Shown here: positions 26,301-61,990 of the stretch, in pieces | Position numbering within the stretch: position 1 is the stretch's first letter | Layout of the letters: each line of letters opens with the position of its first letter | Assembly (NCBI GenBank): GCA_030141605.1 | Contig: JAQGDQ010000081.1 | Location: forward strand, 192,001 to 256,000 | Length of the DNA stretch: 64,000 bases | Source of the DNA: Tubiluchus corallicola | Lineage: Eukaryota > Priapulida > Priapulimorpha > Priapulimorphida > Tubiluchidae | Reading direction: 5' to 3' | The notes under the pieces: model-generated | The model's input: the letters and a program-made list of their open reading frames with translations, nothing else | What the model was told of the DNA's origin: nothing | Databases searched by the model: none | Made by a program: the position numbers and the translations under genes

Positions 26301-29300
26301 TCGTACCCTATATATAATACTCAAGTGTTTTTTAAATTTTTTAAATGTTCTTTCCACATTAAGTGTGCATCTTTGCTTGTGCCAAGGAATTAGTATGTGT
26401 AACCTGTTTTATAGCCGAACCCTCTACAGACATGTATTTTGGGGACTTGTATGATTATAATTATAATGAAACACATATATTTTCAGTACTCAGTTATTCT
26501 GTTTTGTTTGAGATCGCATCATCAACAGTTCTATGATGACTTGTTTACCATGTTTAATTTTACTGTGCGCCATGTTACTTTACCAATCACCTGTTTTGAT
26601 TAACTCTTTACCATTGTATAGCATTTTGTGGTTCCTTCTAATTATGCTGAAAAGATGTTTTGGTTTTTGAAGTCAGTTACTTCAATGTGTGCCGCATTTT
26701 TACACAAACATTTTTTTTTATTTTGCCAGTTGTATATTCATAAAGCAGTGCAGTTAGAGACGGACTGCTTTAGCTCCTATTTCCAACCTGTTCATAATAC
26801 AAATGTTTACATAGCTGTTGTTTTGTGGAAACACTCAGATGGATGCTTGCCTCAAACTTCTTGCTCAGCATGTGATTTGCAGCAGACAGTGAGTAAATCT
26901 GCTAGAACCATAATTTTCAATATATAGACTGGTACTAACTGCTACATGCTTCATTACTTGTTTGGCAAAAGTACAGATAATCTCTGATGGTATATAAAGA
27001 CAGCTTGTTTCTTTATCATATTATAGCGTACGTTATACATTGCACATTAGTTAAATTTTACGTCCACTATTGGTCGTTTCTATGAGTGAAAGTCTAGTTT
27101 TATTTGTACATTTTGCTTCTTGGCATTATTATCATTAATTATGATTTTCTTTGCCTTTAAACAAAGATTTAATTGAACTAAAATGATTTAGTATAGACAT
27201 ACTAACATAAATAAAACGCATCTGATGACCAGTCCCACAAGAAATGTCAAATATCATCATTAAATTAAATGTTTAGCACCTTTTTAAGTCACCTTTTTAG
27301 CTGTTTTTATTCATGTTAAATTGTTTTTATTCATGTTAAAACTAAGTTTTAATTTGTTTATATTTTGTCATTTAGCCGAAGTGCAATTATACTGAGTTGG
27401 ATGCTTGTGAATGTCCTTGTGTAAGTCCTACTCGGTACAAGTACTGTGAAGATGATTTCGTTTTATTAAGGTGTGTATAGTTTGTCGAGAAATTTGCTTT
27501 ATTCAGCCTTTAAACAGACAGCAATTATCTTTTATAATTAGAGATATATCAAAAGGTTAGGCAGTCAGATTAACCATGTCTGGGCCTTACCAATGTGATT
27601 TAAAGAAGCCAGACAAATTTTTACATAGGAGTAGCAGCCCCTACCCTTCCCCTCATAAATGTACAGGACTAGTTTTTGAAAAAAAACACCTGAAACACTT
27701 GGTCAGAACTGATTCTATACCAGAGCTACTATTAATTGGTTTACTAAAAATTTTCTCATTAGTCGATAAGTTATTTCTTTTTAATAATAATTCACTGCGA
27801 ATAAAACTCTAAACAGTGTATGCGAGAGCCAGTTTTAATGTTTGTGGGTAATTACGCCTAATTAGTTTTTAAGGCTATACTGCAACATTCCATGAGAGTC
27901 ATGAAGTCAATTTACAGAACTACAAGGGTTTATAAAGCTCTGTTGCAAAAAAGTATTTCTCTGCAATAATTTACCCTCATTTTAGCCTCATTGTGTCACT
28001 GCTTGAATTTTAAGTTTTCTTCCAGTGGAAGTCATCTTCAGGTTGGCTTGTGAAGGACTACCCACCTTCACTTCAGAATTGTAGGTGAATTAGTAATTCA
28101 TAGGCATAAAGTGGAAACATTACTTTTTGATATTTCTCAAGCGTAAATATTCCTGTAAAGAGTTTCCAATCTTAAAGGGAGATTAATGTTTTTGTTAATG
28201 TTAAATCATTTGTGAAATGCTTTTTTAAATTACAATCCCACTGAATTAAAGTAATGCTGCTTTATTAACATCTAGCGAAACACAGGCCTATATTGTTTCA
28301 GATTTTTAACAGTTTGTGTTATTTTAGTGATGATTGGCCAACGTGCGTCCCAGATCCGCCCACGTATCAGACGGGATTTGAAGGAATGCAAGTTGATCAT
28401 TTGAGGGAGTGTTTCCCTTCGTTATGTTACAGCTACATGACTGAATTAGACTGCATCTCATTTGGTTGTGAATGGTTATGTGATATTGGCACTTGTGTTG
28501 CTGCTGATACATGTAGGCCTAGATACTCCTGTAAGCATTTATATAAAAATGTATTCCTATTTGTCATAAGCGATAGTTATGCATTAAACAGGTTTCTCAT
28601 ATAATATATTATATTATAACCATTTTAGCAATTACCTGTTATTTTTTTTTATTAAGAACGCTTACTGCCTAACATATATAATAGGTTGAGAATGATTACT
28701 ATTTGCTTGCAGTAGTCACACCAGTTCTATATTAACAAAGCCAGACTTAAACATAGTCTTATGAACTGTAATGGTTTCGTATTAAGCAAACAAATTTTTT
28801 GTGTAGGTTCTAGTCAGTCAAGCTCAAGCAAAAGTAAGTAAATTATGTAACTGTTAATTTTACACTGATATTAAATGACTATCATAATTTCTCTTTTAGT
28901 GTATACAGTGGCAGTCCGATAATTGTATAGTGGTTTAGTTAATTTAAAAAAGCTCATTACAAAACAAAATTGAAAATTATAGTGAACACATGTAGTTTTC
29001 TAATGCACATGATGAGGAAAATTAACAAAACGTATCATCACATTGAAACTTTTAATTTTGTTTAGATTTAAAGCTGGCGTATATTGGTTTTCCTATTGTC
29101 GTCGTTGCTGTCTTAGCAATAACTATTGCAATCGTCGTTAAATGGAAGGGTCGATCAAAAGAGGCAGCGCAAAATCTAGCAAATGAACAGCAGACTGCGA
29201 TATCTGTGATGTATTCCAATGAATCAAACCAACAGTATGATAATCGTGCAGTGGATTTTTTACACGAGTCTGACAATGTGCGACACACTTCTCTGCAACC

Positions 29301-29358
29301 TCCCATTTATGACTCCAAAACTTATGACTGGTTAAGGCCCCCTCCTTATGCACCTTGA
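10106..29358 (+). CDS. CACHD1: CACHD1-like VWA and Cache domain membrane protein; 22 exons
   Basis: Single-pass cell-surface protein related to the alpha-2/delta subunits of voltage-gated calcium channels; vertebrate CACHD1 modulates channels and Wnt receptors. The joined exons encode 1184 residues (human about 1274). Residues about 30-48 form an N-terminal signal or anchor. The VWA domain begins near residue 243 ([20 protein letters not shown]), with MIDAS residues Asp262, Ser264 and Ser266 and a later LFLTDG loop (Asp380). Two Cache-type regions follow (about 425-620 and 680-900). [10 protein letters not shown] and [11 protein letters not shown]-like segments align with human CACHD1. A Cys-rich segment has the CACHD1-type ACECPC stretch (about 990) and a second Cys cluster to 1075. 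A membrane helix (about 1091-1112) and a 70-residue cytoplasmic tail with PPIY and PPPY complete it. The start is the first ATG in exon 1; the frame is open a little upstream through a GTG only. The CACHD1-type Cys region argues against a true alpha-2/delta. Confidence 0.93.
11926..11999. repeat. (TTA)n microsatellite with TTG interruptions
   Basis: About 70 bases of ATT/TTA trinucleotides with a short TTG run in the middle, in CACHD1 intron 3. Confidence 0.9.
12361..12781. mobile_element. MITE copy 1, family shared with 31755-32150
   Basis: A 421-base block in CACHD1 intron 4 starts with GCCATCCACATATAATGATA and ends with the near-exact reverse complement (TATCGTTATATGTGGATGGC). This gives terminal inverted repeats of about 24 bases. 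It has no coding capacity. A second copy in the same orientation at 31755-32150 shares most of its length, including ACATCACTTGTGTTA, CCATCAGTGGATTCTACTGG and AGATAACGATATCATGACTA. The two copies plus the terminal repeats make this a non-autonomous DNA element. A target-site duplication is not clear. Confidence 0.8.
12819..12893. repeat. (TAA)n microsatellite
   Basis: About 25 uninterrupted TAA units lie 40 bases after the right end of the MITE in CACHD1 intron 4. They create false open frames reading poly-Ile or poly-Asn. Confidence 0.95.
14262..14348. repeat. (CT)n microsatellite
   Basis: About 40 CT dinucleotides in CACHD1 intron 6. They produce false Ser-Leu open frames at 14100-14444 and 14185-14370. 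Confidence 0.95.
18546..20187. mobile_element. Candidate 1.64-kb DNA transposon remnant with CAGT...GGCGCCGCTTA terminal inverted repeats
   Basis: The left end reads CAGTAGGCGCCGCTTAATAG and is preceded by TA. The reverse complement of the right end reads CAGTTTGGCGCCGCTTATTA. About 20 bases are therefore inverted-repeat matched, with a small indel, and both ends lie inside CACHD1 intron 10. The CAGT terminus next to TA resembles pogo/Tigger-type elements, but the right flank is TG rather than TA. No transposase frame is visible inside. It contains a copy of another dispersed repeat (about 19050-19320), so it may be a nest. Confidence 0.6.
19050..19320. repeat. Dispersed repeat, copy A (pairs with 22284-22640)
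   Basis: In intron 10 this block shares with intron 13 a run of matching segments. These include TTCTCAGGTATTCCA, AATTTGCAAATCA-like sequence, CTGGCTT, ACAGTAGTGTT and ATTACAGTTATTGAA, then ATTTATATATAAA. A further match to the start of copy B (CTCATGCATTAGGCGTGTGT-like) lies at about 18572-18604, so copy A seems to hold about 440 extra bases. No coding potential. Confidence 0.7.
22284..22640. repeat. Dispersed repeat, copy B
   Basis: Direct-orientation relative of the block at 18572-19320, located in CACHD1 intron 13. It starts near ACACTCACACATTAAGCGTG and runs through the same ordered segments to a stretch with AGCATAAGAAAGTTC. It has no frame of its own. The open frame at 22212-22439 simply runs from exon 13 through the splice donor into it. 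Confidence 0.7.
24702..24786. repeat. Imperfect (GAT/AAT)n trinucleotide repeat
   Basis: Interrupted GATGAT and AATGAT units in CACHD1 intron 16, without coding meaning. Confidence 0.8.
25232..25625. repeat. 33-bp minisatellite, about 12 copies
   Basis: Tandem units approximate GTGAAGTAGTGTGAACCATG followed by CA(G/T)C(A/C)CTATTATA, 33 bases each, with substitutions between units. The third unit carries a 13-base insertion. It lies in CACHD1 intron 17. Because 33 is a multiple of three, the minus strand stays open for 101 codons with a His-Gly-Ser-His-Tyr-Phe periodicity. This is a repeat artefact and not a protein. Confidence 0.9.
25985..26357 (-). mobile_element. Non-LTR retrotransposon (LINE) fragment, C-terminal reverse transcriptase region
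   Basis: The minus strand at 26357-26082 is open and reads [20 protein letters not shown], then [19 protein letters not shown] and PLFK. This is the characteristic thumb region of CR1/L2/jockey-type polymerases. After a frameshift it continues as [20 protein letters not shown] and ends near 25985. The fragment is 5'-truncated, as is usual for LINE insertions, and sits antisense in CACHD1 intron 17. It is distinct in sequence from the copy at 2395-2995. Confidence 0.8.
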
Positions 29359-29760
29359 CTTCAGAACGTTGGAAGTGTTGTTCTGTTTCTAGAGTTCAGT
29401 GAAGCCTGAAGTATTGTTAAGGTGATCTTATCTCATAAAATCTTGATCTTAAGTGTAAGCATAAGTATCTTTATTTATCATCTTTTTGCAGGAAGAAAAA
29501 CATAGTTCATGAAGCAATATTATGATGCGACGTAACAGAATTATCACGATAAATAGATTTATCTGAGATATGGTATTAAACTGATTGATGAAAGGGTGGC
29601 AAAGAACTAAAAGTTATCAAAGTCAACCACCCTGTAGGTAATGTTGCTAATTATGTGCGCAATTATCAAGATGAAATTTTCAGAATTAGGTGTGATAAAT
29701 GTTTACATATGGAGCATTACCAAGTTACTTAAGTAAATAAATCATTGGTTAGTGTACTAA
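29359..29760 (+). terminator. CACHD1: CACHD1 3' untranslated region with polyadenylation signal
   Basis: The stop codon is TGA at 29356-29358. The first canonical AATAAA in a suitable position is at 29736-29741, giving a 3' UTR of roughly 400 bases. The actual cleavage site is not determined. Confidence 0.5.
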
Positions 29761-29904
29761 GATGGAACTTATGAAATTTAGGTTTAAATTTTATACATAC
29801 ATATCAAGCTCATAAAGACATAATAAGTACATATAATGTTGACATGGTAAGCCTATACTAACTACATATGCGCATACATATACAATCGTAGGATGCTCAT
29901 CCAC

Positions 29905-30240
29905 GTGGACACACGCACGCACACACACACACACACATGCATGTACAATATATTAAAAATATATATACATATATACACATACATAGAGATGTGTAGATAT
30001 TAGGTAGAGAGAAAGGCCTTACCTCTCGACTTTCATTTACATGATAGTACTGCATATAGCATTTCAAATATGGTATCTAGATTGTCATAAAGCCTCTATC
30101 TGCTGTAAAATTACATTATTATATAGTACTAATGGCTACACACACACATATATAAATATACACATACATACATACACACATACATATACATATATTATAT
30201 ATATAAATATACACACACACACACACACCCACCCCCACAT
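29905..30240. repeat. CA/TA-rich simple-sequence region
   Basis: Runs of CA (29909-29937 and 30205-30240) and TA/CATA repeats are scattered through this stretch between the convergent genes. The 93-codon open frame at 30041-30322 (Thr/His/Ile-rich) is generated by them. Confidence 0.85.
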
Positions 30241-30459
30241 ACGCACACAAATATGCATGCATAGCAGAGAGAAAAAATCAAAATTATTAAGGCTATTAGG
30301 TGATTGGGGTATCGACTTATAACTCGAAGTACAATTTCAGAAATAGTTGTGCAATAATATATATAAAAATGGCTTTATTACTATTTCTACAACAAAATTC
30401 ATGGTAAGTTTTCACTGTAAGTTGGGATTCAAGACTTTCAGCATAAACAATGTGAGATT

Positions 30460-30780
30460 TTACCATTCATATGTATGTATATATATATATACAGTTTGGT
30501 AGTTCAACTTGAGTGGAAAGTAGTAGTTTAAGATAGATTTTGTTATGTAGGCAATTCCAAGACGAGTTATATAGAGAAATAAGCTTGTTTTTGTAATTTG
30601 AGGCAAGATAATTAAGAGATTTGATTCTAATCCTGGGGAATAGAATTCCAAATTTGTGGGCCTTGATATTTGAGCGAACGTTGACCTTTGGTTGTATTGC
30701 ATCTTTTGACACTATAAGTGTTACTTGATGCAAAGCACATTTGGTAGTTATGCAAAGCTGAAGGTTCCTCAAGGTTTAAA
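30460..30780 (-). mobile_element. Possible LINE scrap (C-terminal end)
   Basis: A minus-strand frame reads VRSNIKAHKFGILFPRIRIK followed by SLNYLASNYKNKLISLY. This fits the usual C-terminal LINE pattern of Arg-x-x, a G-P-K-(I/L)-W-N-x-(I/L)-P block, then S-x-x-x-F-K-x-x-L. Key residues such as Trp are degraded. Short direct repeats of CTTAAACCAAG follow at about 30787-30825. The call is tentative. Confidence 0.4.
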
Positions 30781-31754
30781 CCAAGTCTTAAACCAAGACT
30801 AGATGTCTTAAACCAAGTTTAGACATCAAGACTCTGCTTGAGCAACATTTTATGTGTCAAATTATAAGCAGCAATTATATTGTAATGAGCAGTTTTTCTG
30901 GTTAATGAAATTTTGTTGGTGAAACCTTTTGTAGGAATGAAACAGATTTTGATTGAGAATGTGTATAAACGGGAAAATGATATTTAATTTATTGTTAGCC
31001 AGAAAATATAGTGATGTCTTACAAATATGCTTTTTGTTAAATTGGTTTCTTTTCTCTGCTGAATAAATGCTTGAAACATTTTTCACATCTTTAACCCATT
31101 TACAGTGGAAAGCACCATGTCTCTTATGCTTAAATATTTGGAGCATAAAAAAGACATAAAAATCTGCGTAGCTGCTGCTATTTACATCTTTTATTTGCAT
31201 CACTGAATCACAACGTACTGCTAGACTAGTAAAATCATTGCATAAGGTGTGGTAAAATTTTCTAAAATTGGGCTGGAAAACTTATATACAAACTTTACAA
31301 ACATATTAAATAATAAGTATCTAGAGCAACATTTGGCATTTAAATATACAACAAATGACAGTGTGTACAAACAAGTTAAAACAATTCATAAAACAATTAA
31401 TGATTAGGCAATACAGCTAGTTCTTTGCATACAGAAAAAGTGAAGGCTATGTTGCATCACGACATTTCTCTGCTATAACGTATGCAAATGTGATCAATAG
31501 ATGTGCAATTATTTGATTCCCTTGGAGGAAGGAAACACTAATGAAAAGAAATAGTAAGGAAGAAATTATGTATGAAATATGCGCTGATAAATGATAGCGT
31601 AATGGGGAAAACTAGATTGATTCTAGAAAAGCTTTTTACTAAATCAATTGTAGTTTGCTCTATTAAATAAACTGTACAGCGTGTTACAATAATATGAAGC
31701 TAACTTTCTCAGTCATTAAACGATAAATATTTGGTGCAATTTGTGACGAACAGA

Positions 31755-32150
31755 CATCCACATATAATGAGATCAAAATTTGGGCCGATGTTGAGGACCT
31801 GTCTACCTATCTTGCATTATAATGACATCATATTCCCCATCACCTATCTACCCCTCATACTAATATTGATATCACACGATGTAGCTTTTTGTATATTTTA
31901 TTCTTCCGCCTTCCAAGAACAGCAACAACATCACTTGTGTTAGTTAATGATAAACCATCAGTGGATTCTACTGGCATCGGCAGTGGAGATGCTGGCAGAC
32001 TGGCCGCCACAATTCACTGAATTCATTCAGAAAATGTGAAGTCAGATAACGATATCATGACTAAATCACCTACCTACCTTGCTTTATAGCACCGTTATCA
32101 CGTTTCATGCACCGTACCTACCCTAAAGTTGATATCGTTATAGGTGGATA
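31755..32150. mobile_element. MITE copy 2, family of 12361-12781
   Basis: About 395 bases in the convergent intergenic space, in direct orientation relative to copy 1. It begins CATCCACATATAATGAGAT and ends with the inverted form ATATCGTTATAGGTGGAT. Internal blocks ACATCACTTGTGTTAGTTAA, CCATCAGTGGATTCTACTGG and AGTCAGATAACGATATCATG are conserved between the copies. Non-coding. Confidence 0.8.
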
Positions 32151-33590
32151 ACCCCTTATCACAAATACATATATACTTATTTGTTTACTTTATTTTACCA
32201 TTTTAGGATATCAACATTCTAATTTATCTATACAGGTATGTGTTTATAATGTATTAATTGGCATGAAGTATGAATTTATAACAAAAGCTAAGTATGTGTT
32301 CTCTTAAACTTACATTTGAGGAATCTCCAGTAATGACACATTAAGTAGAAATCGACAATGGCACCAACTGTGAACTGCGTGTATAACAAGTGCGACTTTT
32401 GCATGCACTGCAATTTGACAACTATTGTACTTAAACTTGTTAATTAATTTGGCAACAACTGCACTGAGTCAAATACCATGACCCTGAGCAAATGAGCAAA
32501 AAAGATACATGCAAGTCGCAATTCGTCAACATAAGTTATCTCAAGATTAAATGGAATGCTAGTGGTGATACACAAAGAAAGCCCAAACAAACATTAACAC
32601 AAATTGAAAAAGCACGACAGATTTTTATCAATAACAACTATAAACACACAGTCGTGCTAACACGTTTCACCTCAGCTTCACATAAGAGACTTTTCCTTGT
32701 GATGGAAAACAATTACATTTAATACTTGATATTTTTATATTTGGTACAGTTAACGGAATGGAAATTTTTGACATTTTCTGTAATCACTACTCAAAGCAAT
32801 ATGATCACTATATTCGAAGATACTACCGCAAAACAAACTTTAATCACAAGACCAGCCCAAACTTAACTTGATAAGTTAGAAAACAAACTTATTTTTTGGT
32901 GCTTTGCATTATATAACTAATACTGGTCCTAAAGGTTTGAATTGTTAATTGAATGCAGGTCAGATGGAGATAATATTTTGTTGAAATGTTCTTTAGATAA
33001 ATTATTCTATATTAGACAACATACAATGAATTTTTTAAACAGCTTTATACACATTTTGGGATACCTTAAAATACCTTCGTATTATAGTACATTCTGAAAT
33101 ACTGCAATGTCATAAATAAGCTATGCAACAGAAATGTGACAAGATAATAAGGCAAGCTCGAACAATACACTAAATGCAATAATAATAAGAATGACAATGT
33201 CACGTCATTCACAGTGTAAAATAAACTCTGTACAAAAAAGTAAGCACTTGTAAGCTCTGTTTTTCTAAAAATGTATGAACGTGGGTTGTGCTTGGCATGC
33301 CTTGATTTATTATTACTTTACTATTGTGCATATTTTCTGTTTATGATCAATGTATACTCAGTCTATCTGTAGTATATTTGAAATTATTCTTATGTTTACA
33401 AAATAACGTGGTTTCGAATAAAAAACTGTATCGGTAAAAGTAAGACTAAATCATATTAGCAAAGCTGTGTAATGAAATAACGATGGATATTATACAAACA
33501 ACACTTAAAACATTGTAGACAACATTAATTATACACCAAGGATAACTCACATTACAGCTAACTATATGATTATGCTGAATTTCTATAGTT
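32151..33590. other. Convergent intergenic region and RABGAP1 3' untranslated sequence
   Basis: No gene is supported. The open frame at 32492-32722 has no recognised domain. A minus-strand AATAAA (plus-strand TTTATT at 33306-33311) would give RABGAP1 a 3' UTR of about 280 bases, but other candidates exist. Confidence 0.45.
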
Positions 33591-60289
<26,699 letters not shown>

Positions 60290-60321
60290 AGAGAAGTGAA
60301 ACTACTTGGCACAATCTCTAA
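60290..60321 (-). promoter_or_regulatory. RABGAP1: RABGAP1 untranslated part of first coding exon
   Basis: On the minus strand a TTATTTCAG acceptor ends at 60322. The 32 bases from 60321 to 60290 before the ATG contain no other ATG. This implies at least one upstream non-coding exon. Confidence 0.6.
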
Positions 60322-61851
60322 CTGAAATAATAATGACAGTTCTATATAAGCTGTATAAGATATTAGCAAATTAGCAATAACTAGATGCTTGATGATTAAA
60401 CGTTAAGTGATTAAAGTCAATAATTGCAAATAGAATTTCTGCTGCAAACTATTATCATCTGGTTTGGGAACAGTGTTGTTTTGTTTTAAAGTTTCATTTA
60501 AAGTTGCCACCTCGTTTTGAGCCGAAATCAGGAGTCACGAGCCAGCTAGGAGGTCGGGGCCCAGGAGACGCTTTATGACGCTTTTTTCAGAAACTAAAAT
60601 CAAGAAACTAAACCATTAAGTAGTACCATTTTTTTGGTTTTAGACTCTGTAAAAGCCTTAAACCTAAAACTTACAAAAAGTGCAAGCAGTGTAAGTCAGT
60701 TTTTGGAGTTCCTTCTTTACCCCAATTTATTTATTAAGTTTTTGAGATTTCTATAGGCAGTTTAAATGTTGTGTGAATTAAAGTTAAACCGGAATAATGT
60801 TTGCACTGGAGCACTTGCTGCTGCAGCAAAAGTTGGCGAAAAGTGCAGATGGCATTAAATGAGGCCATGTAATCCATTAAACTTAATTTAAAAAGTTTAC
60901 TATTTTACTTAAGAGAGATTCCGTTGTTTCTACCTTAGCTCTTAATGTTTCAATGGAATGCAAGACGTGTTTCCATTTTTTCCACTTAAACTTCAATGCA
61001 TTGGTTGAAATCAGGGTTCAGAATTTTTTAAAATCCGACTGAAGTACGGATGTATGGATGAATTTCAAGGAGGATCTGGGTCAATCAATTGCGTTAGAGT
61101 TAGATAAACAACTTCACAGTATCAGAGTCTAGGTGGGTTGATTCTGCTTAGCAGTCAATCAATCAATTAGTATTACTAAAAAAATCTCCTATTAGAAGTG
61201 TGGTTTATAATTTCCTTTACAAGATATGGTGTTTTCCATAGTGAATAGTGTAGGACCAAAGGCTTAAAATAATGCAAATGATCAGAAGACTTTGCACAAA
61301 GAAATTGCTGGGTTGCTTGGCACAAAAGATATAAACTGTCGAAGAGAGCATTGAAAACGATGGCAGCAAACAGAGAAGAGGAAATATGCAGAAAAACTGT
61401 TATGCGAAACAAGAAATTCAGAGCACAAAAACTCAGCCACGATTGCCACGCTGCCATATCTGCTTCTGGTGCTTCTTCCATTAATACACATAGCCTAACT
61501 TTCAGAGTTAGTATGATCATAATAGACATTCGTGATGATTTAAGGACACGATCAGAATGTTTCCATCATGGTTTCCGATCTTTTAATCATTTTAAGAAAA
61601 TTTCCCACAGTCCCTTTCCTACAATATAGGCTTTTTATAGTGTCATTATAAATTAAAAGGTTGTAGTTATAGGCCTATCCAAACAAAGTGAGAGTGCAAC
61701 TTAGGTTTAACAACAGTAAAATTAATTTCCTTCAATAATCCCCACAACAAAATTATTAGTTTAATCAGATAAATGTAACCAGCCAACAAATCGTTGATTA
61801 CAAAAATTTGTGAATACTCGCTACAACAAGTACAATGCAATTTTGCCTTAC

Positions 61852-61990
61852 CTTAATTAGGTCTACCATAAAAAACCTCAAAATACCACGGCTTCGAAAA
61901 AAACCATAATGTTTTTCTGAGAAATTCTGACATGCGCATCTGAGACTTTCCACCACTGGCTTTGTGCTGCCATCTTCCGCCAAAATAAAT
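61852..61990 (-). promoter_or_regulatory. RABGAP1: Probable RABGAP1 promoter and non-coding first exon with TISU/YY1-ETS element
   Basis: The minus strand reads GGCGGAAGATGGCAGC at 61983-61968. This combines an ETS-like CGGAAG with AAGATGGC, the core shared by YY1 sites and TISU elements found at animal housekeeping promoters. A good donor (ATTAAG|GTAAGG) follows with the exon end at 61852, and it can splice to the acceptor before 60321. Starting at the ATG of the element (61973), a 31-codon open frame ends with TGA at 61880-61878. It is therefore upstream of, and separate from, the RABGAP1 frame. The exon is inferred and unproven. Confidence 0.5.

Larger units (their letters stand above)
10106..29358 (+). 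other. CACHD1: Exon and intron map of the CACHD1-like gene
   Basis: Coding exons: 10106-10372, 10828-10890, 11269-11451, 12038-12252, 13154-13313, 13834-14059, 14604-14735, 15135-15362, 16490-16670, 18215-18419, 20322-20493, 20717-20859, 22077-22249, 23322-23427, 24193-24308, 24461-24566, 24825-24926, 26730-26888, 27376-27470, 28328-28530, 28807-28833, 29066-29358. All introns are GT-AG and all junction phases agree. Exon 21 is only 27 nt. Least certain are the exon 2 donor (AAG|GTCGGT), the exon 11 acceptor (TTTCAAG) and exon 18. The exon 11 acceptor was chosen because it keeps the spacing from Trp to the LCLVV-like core seen in human CACHD1. Introns over 300 bases hold the repeats listed separately (introns 4, 6, 10, 13, 16 and 17). 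In introns 1-3, 5, 7-9, 12, 14, 18 and 19 I see no gene. Confidence 0.85.

Noticed and set aside
30862-31203. 113-codon minus-strand frame considered as the upstream part of a LINE
   Set aside because: No conserved block could be recognised; only the neighbouring 30460-30780 stretch shows a weak pattern.
61176-61629. Overlapping open frames on both strands (117 and 92 codons)
   Set aside because: No recognisable domain and no splice context. The plus and minus frames cannot both be real, and the region fits an intron of the RABGAP1 leader.
61798-61983. 61-codon minus-strand frame reading MAEDGSTKP, considered as an N-terminal extension of RABGAP1
   Set aside because: Its first codon is TTG. 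Spliced through 61852 to 60321, this frame runs into a stop shortly after the RABGAP1 ATG and is out of frame with it.
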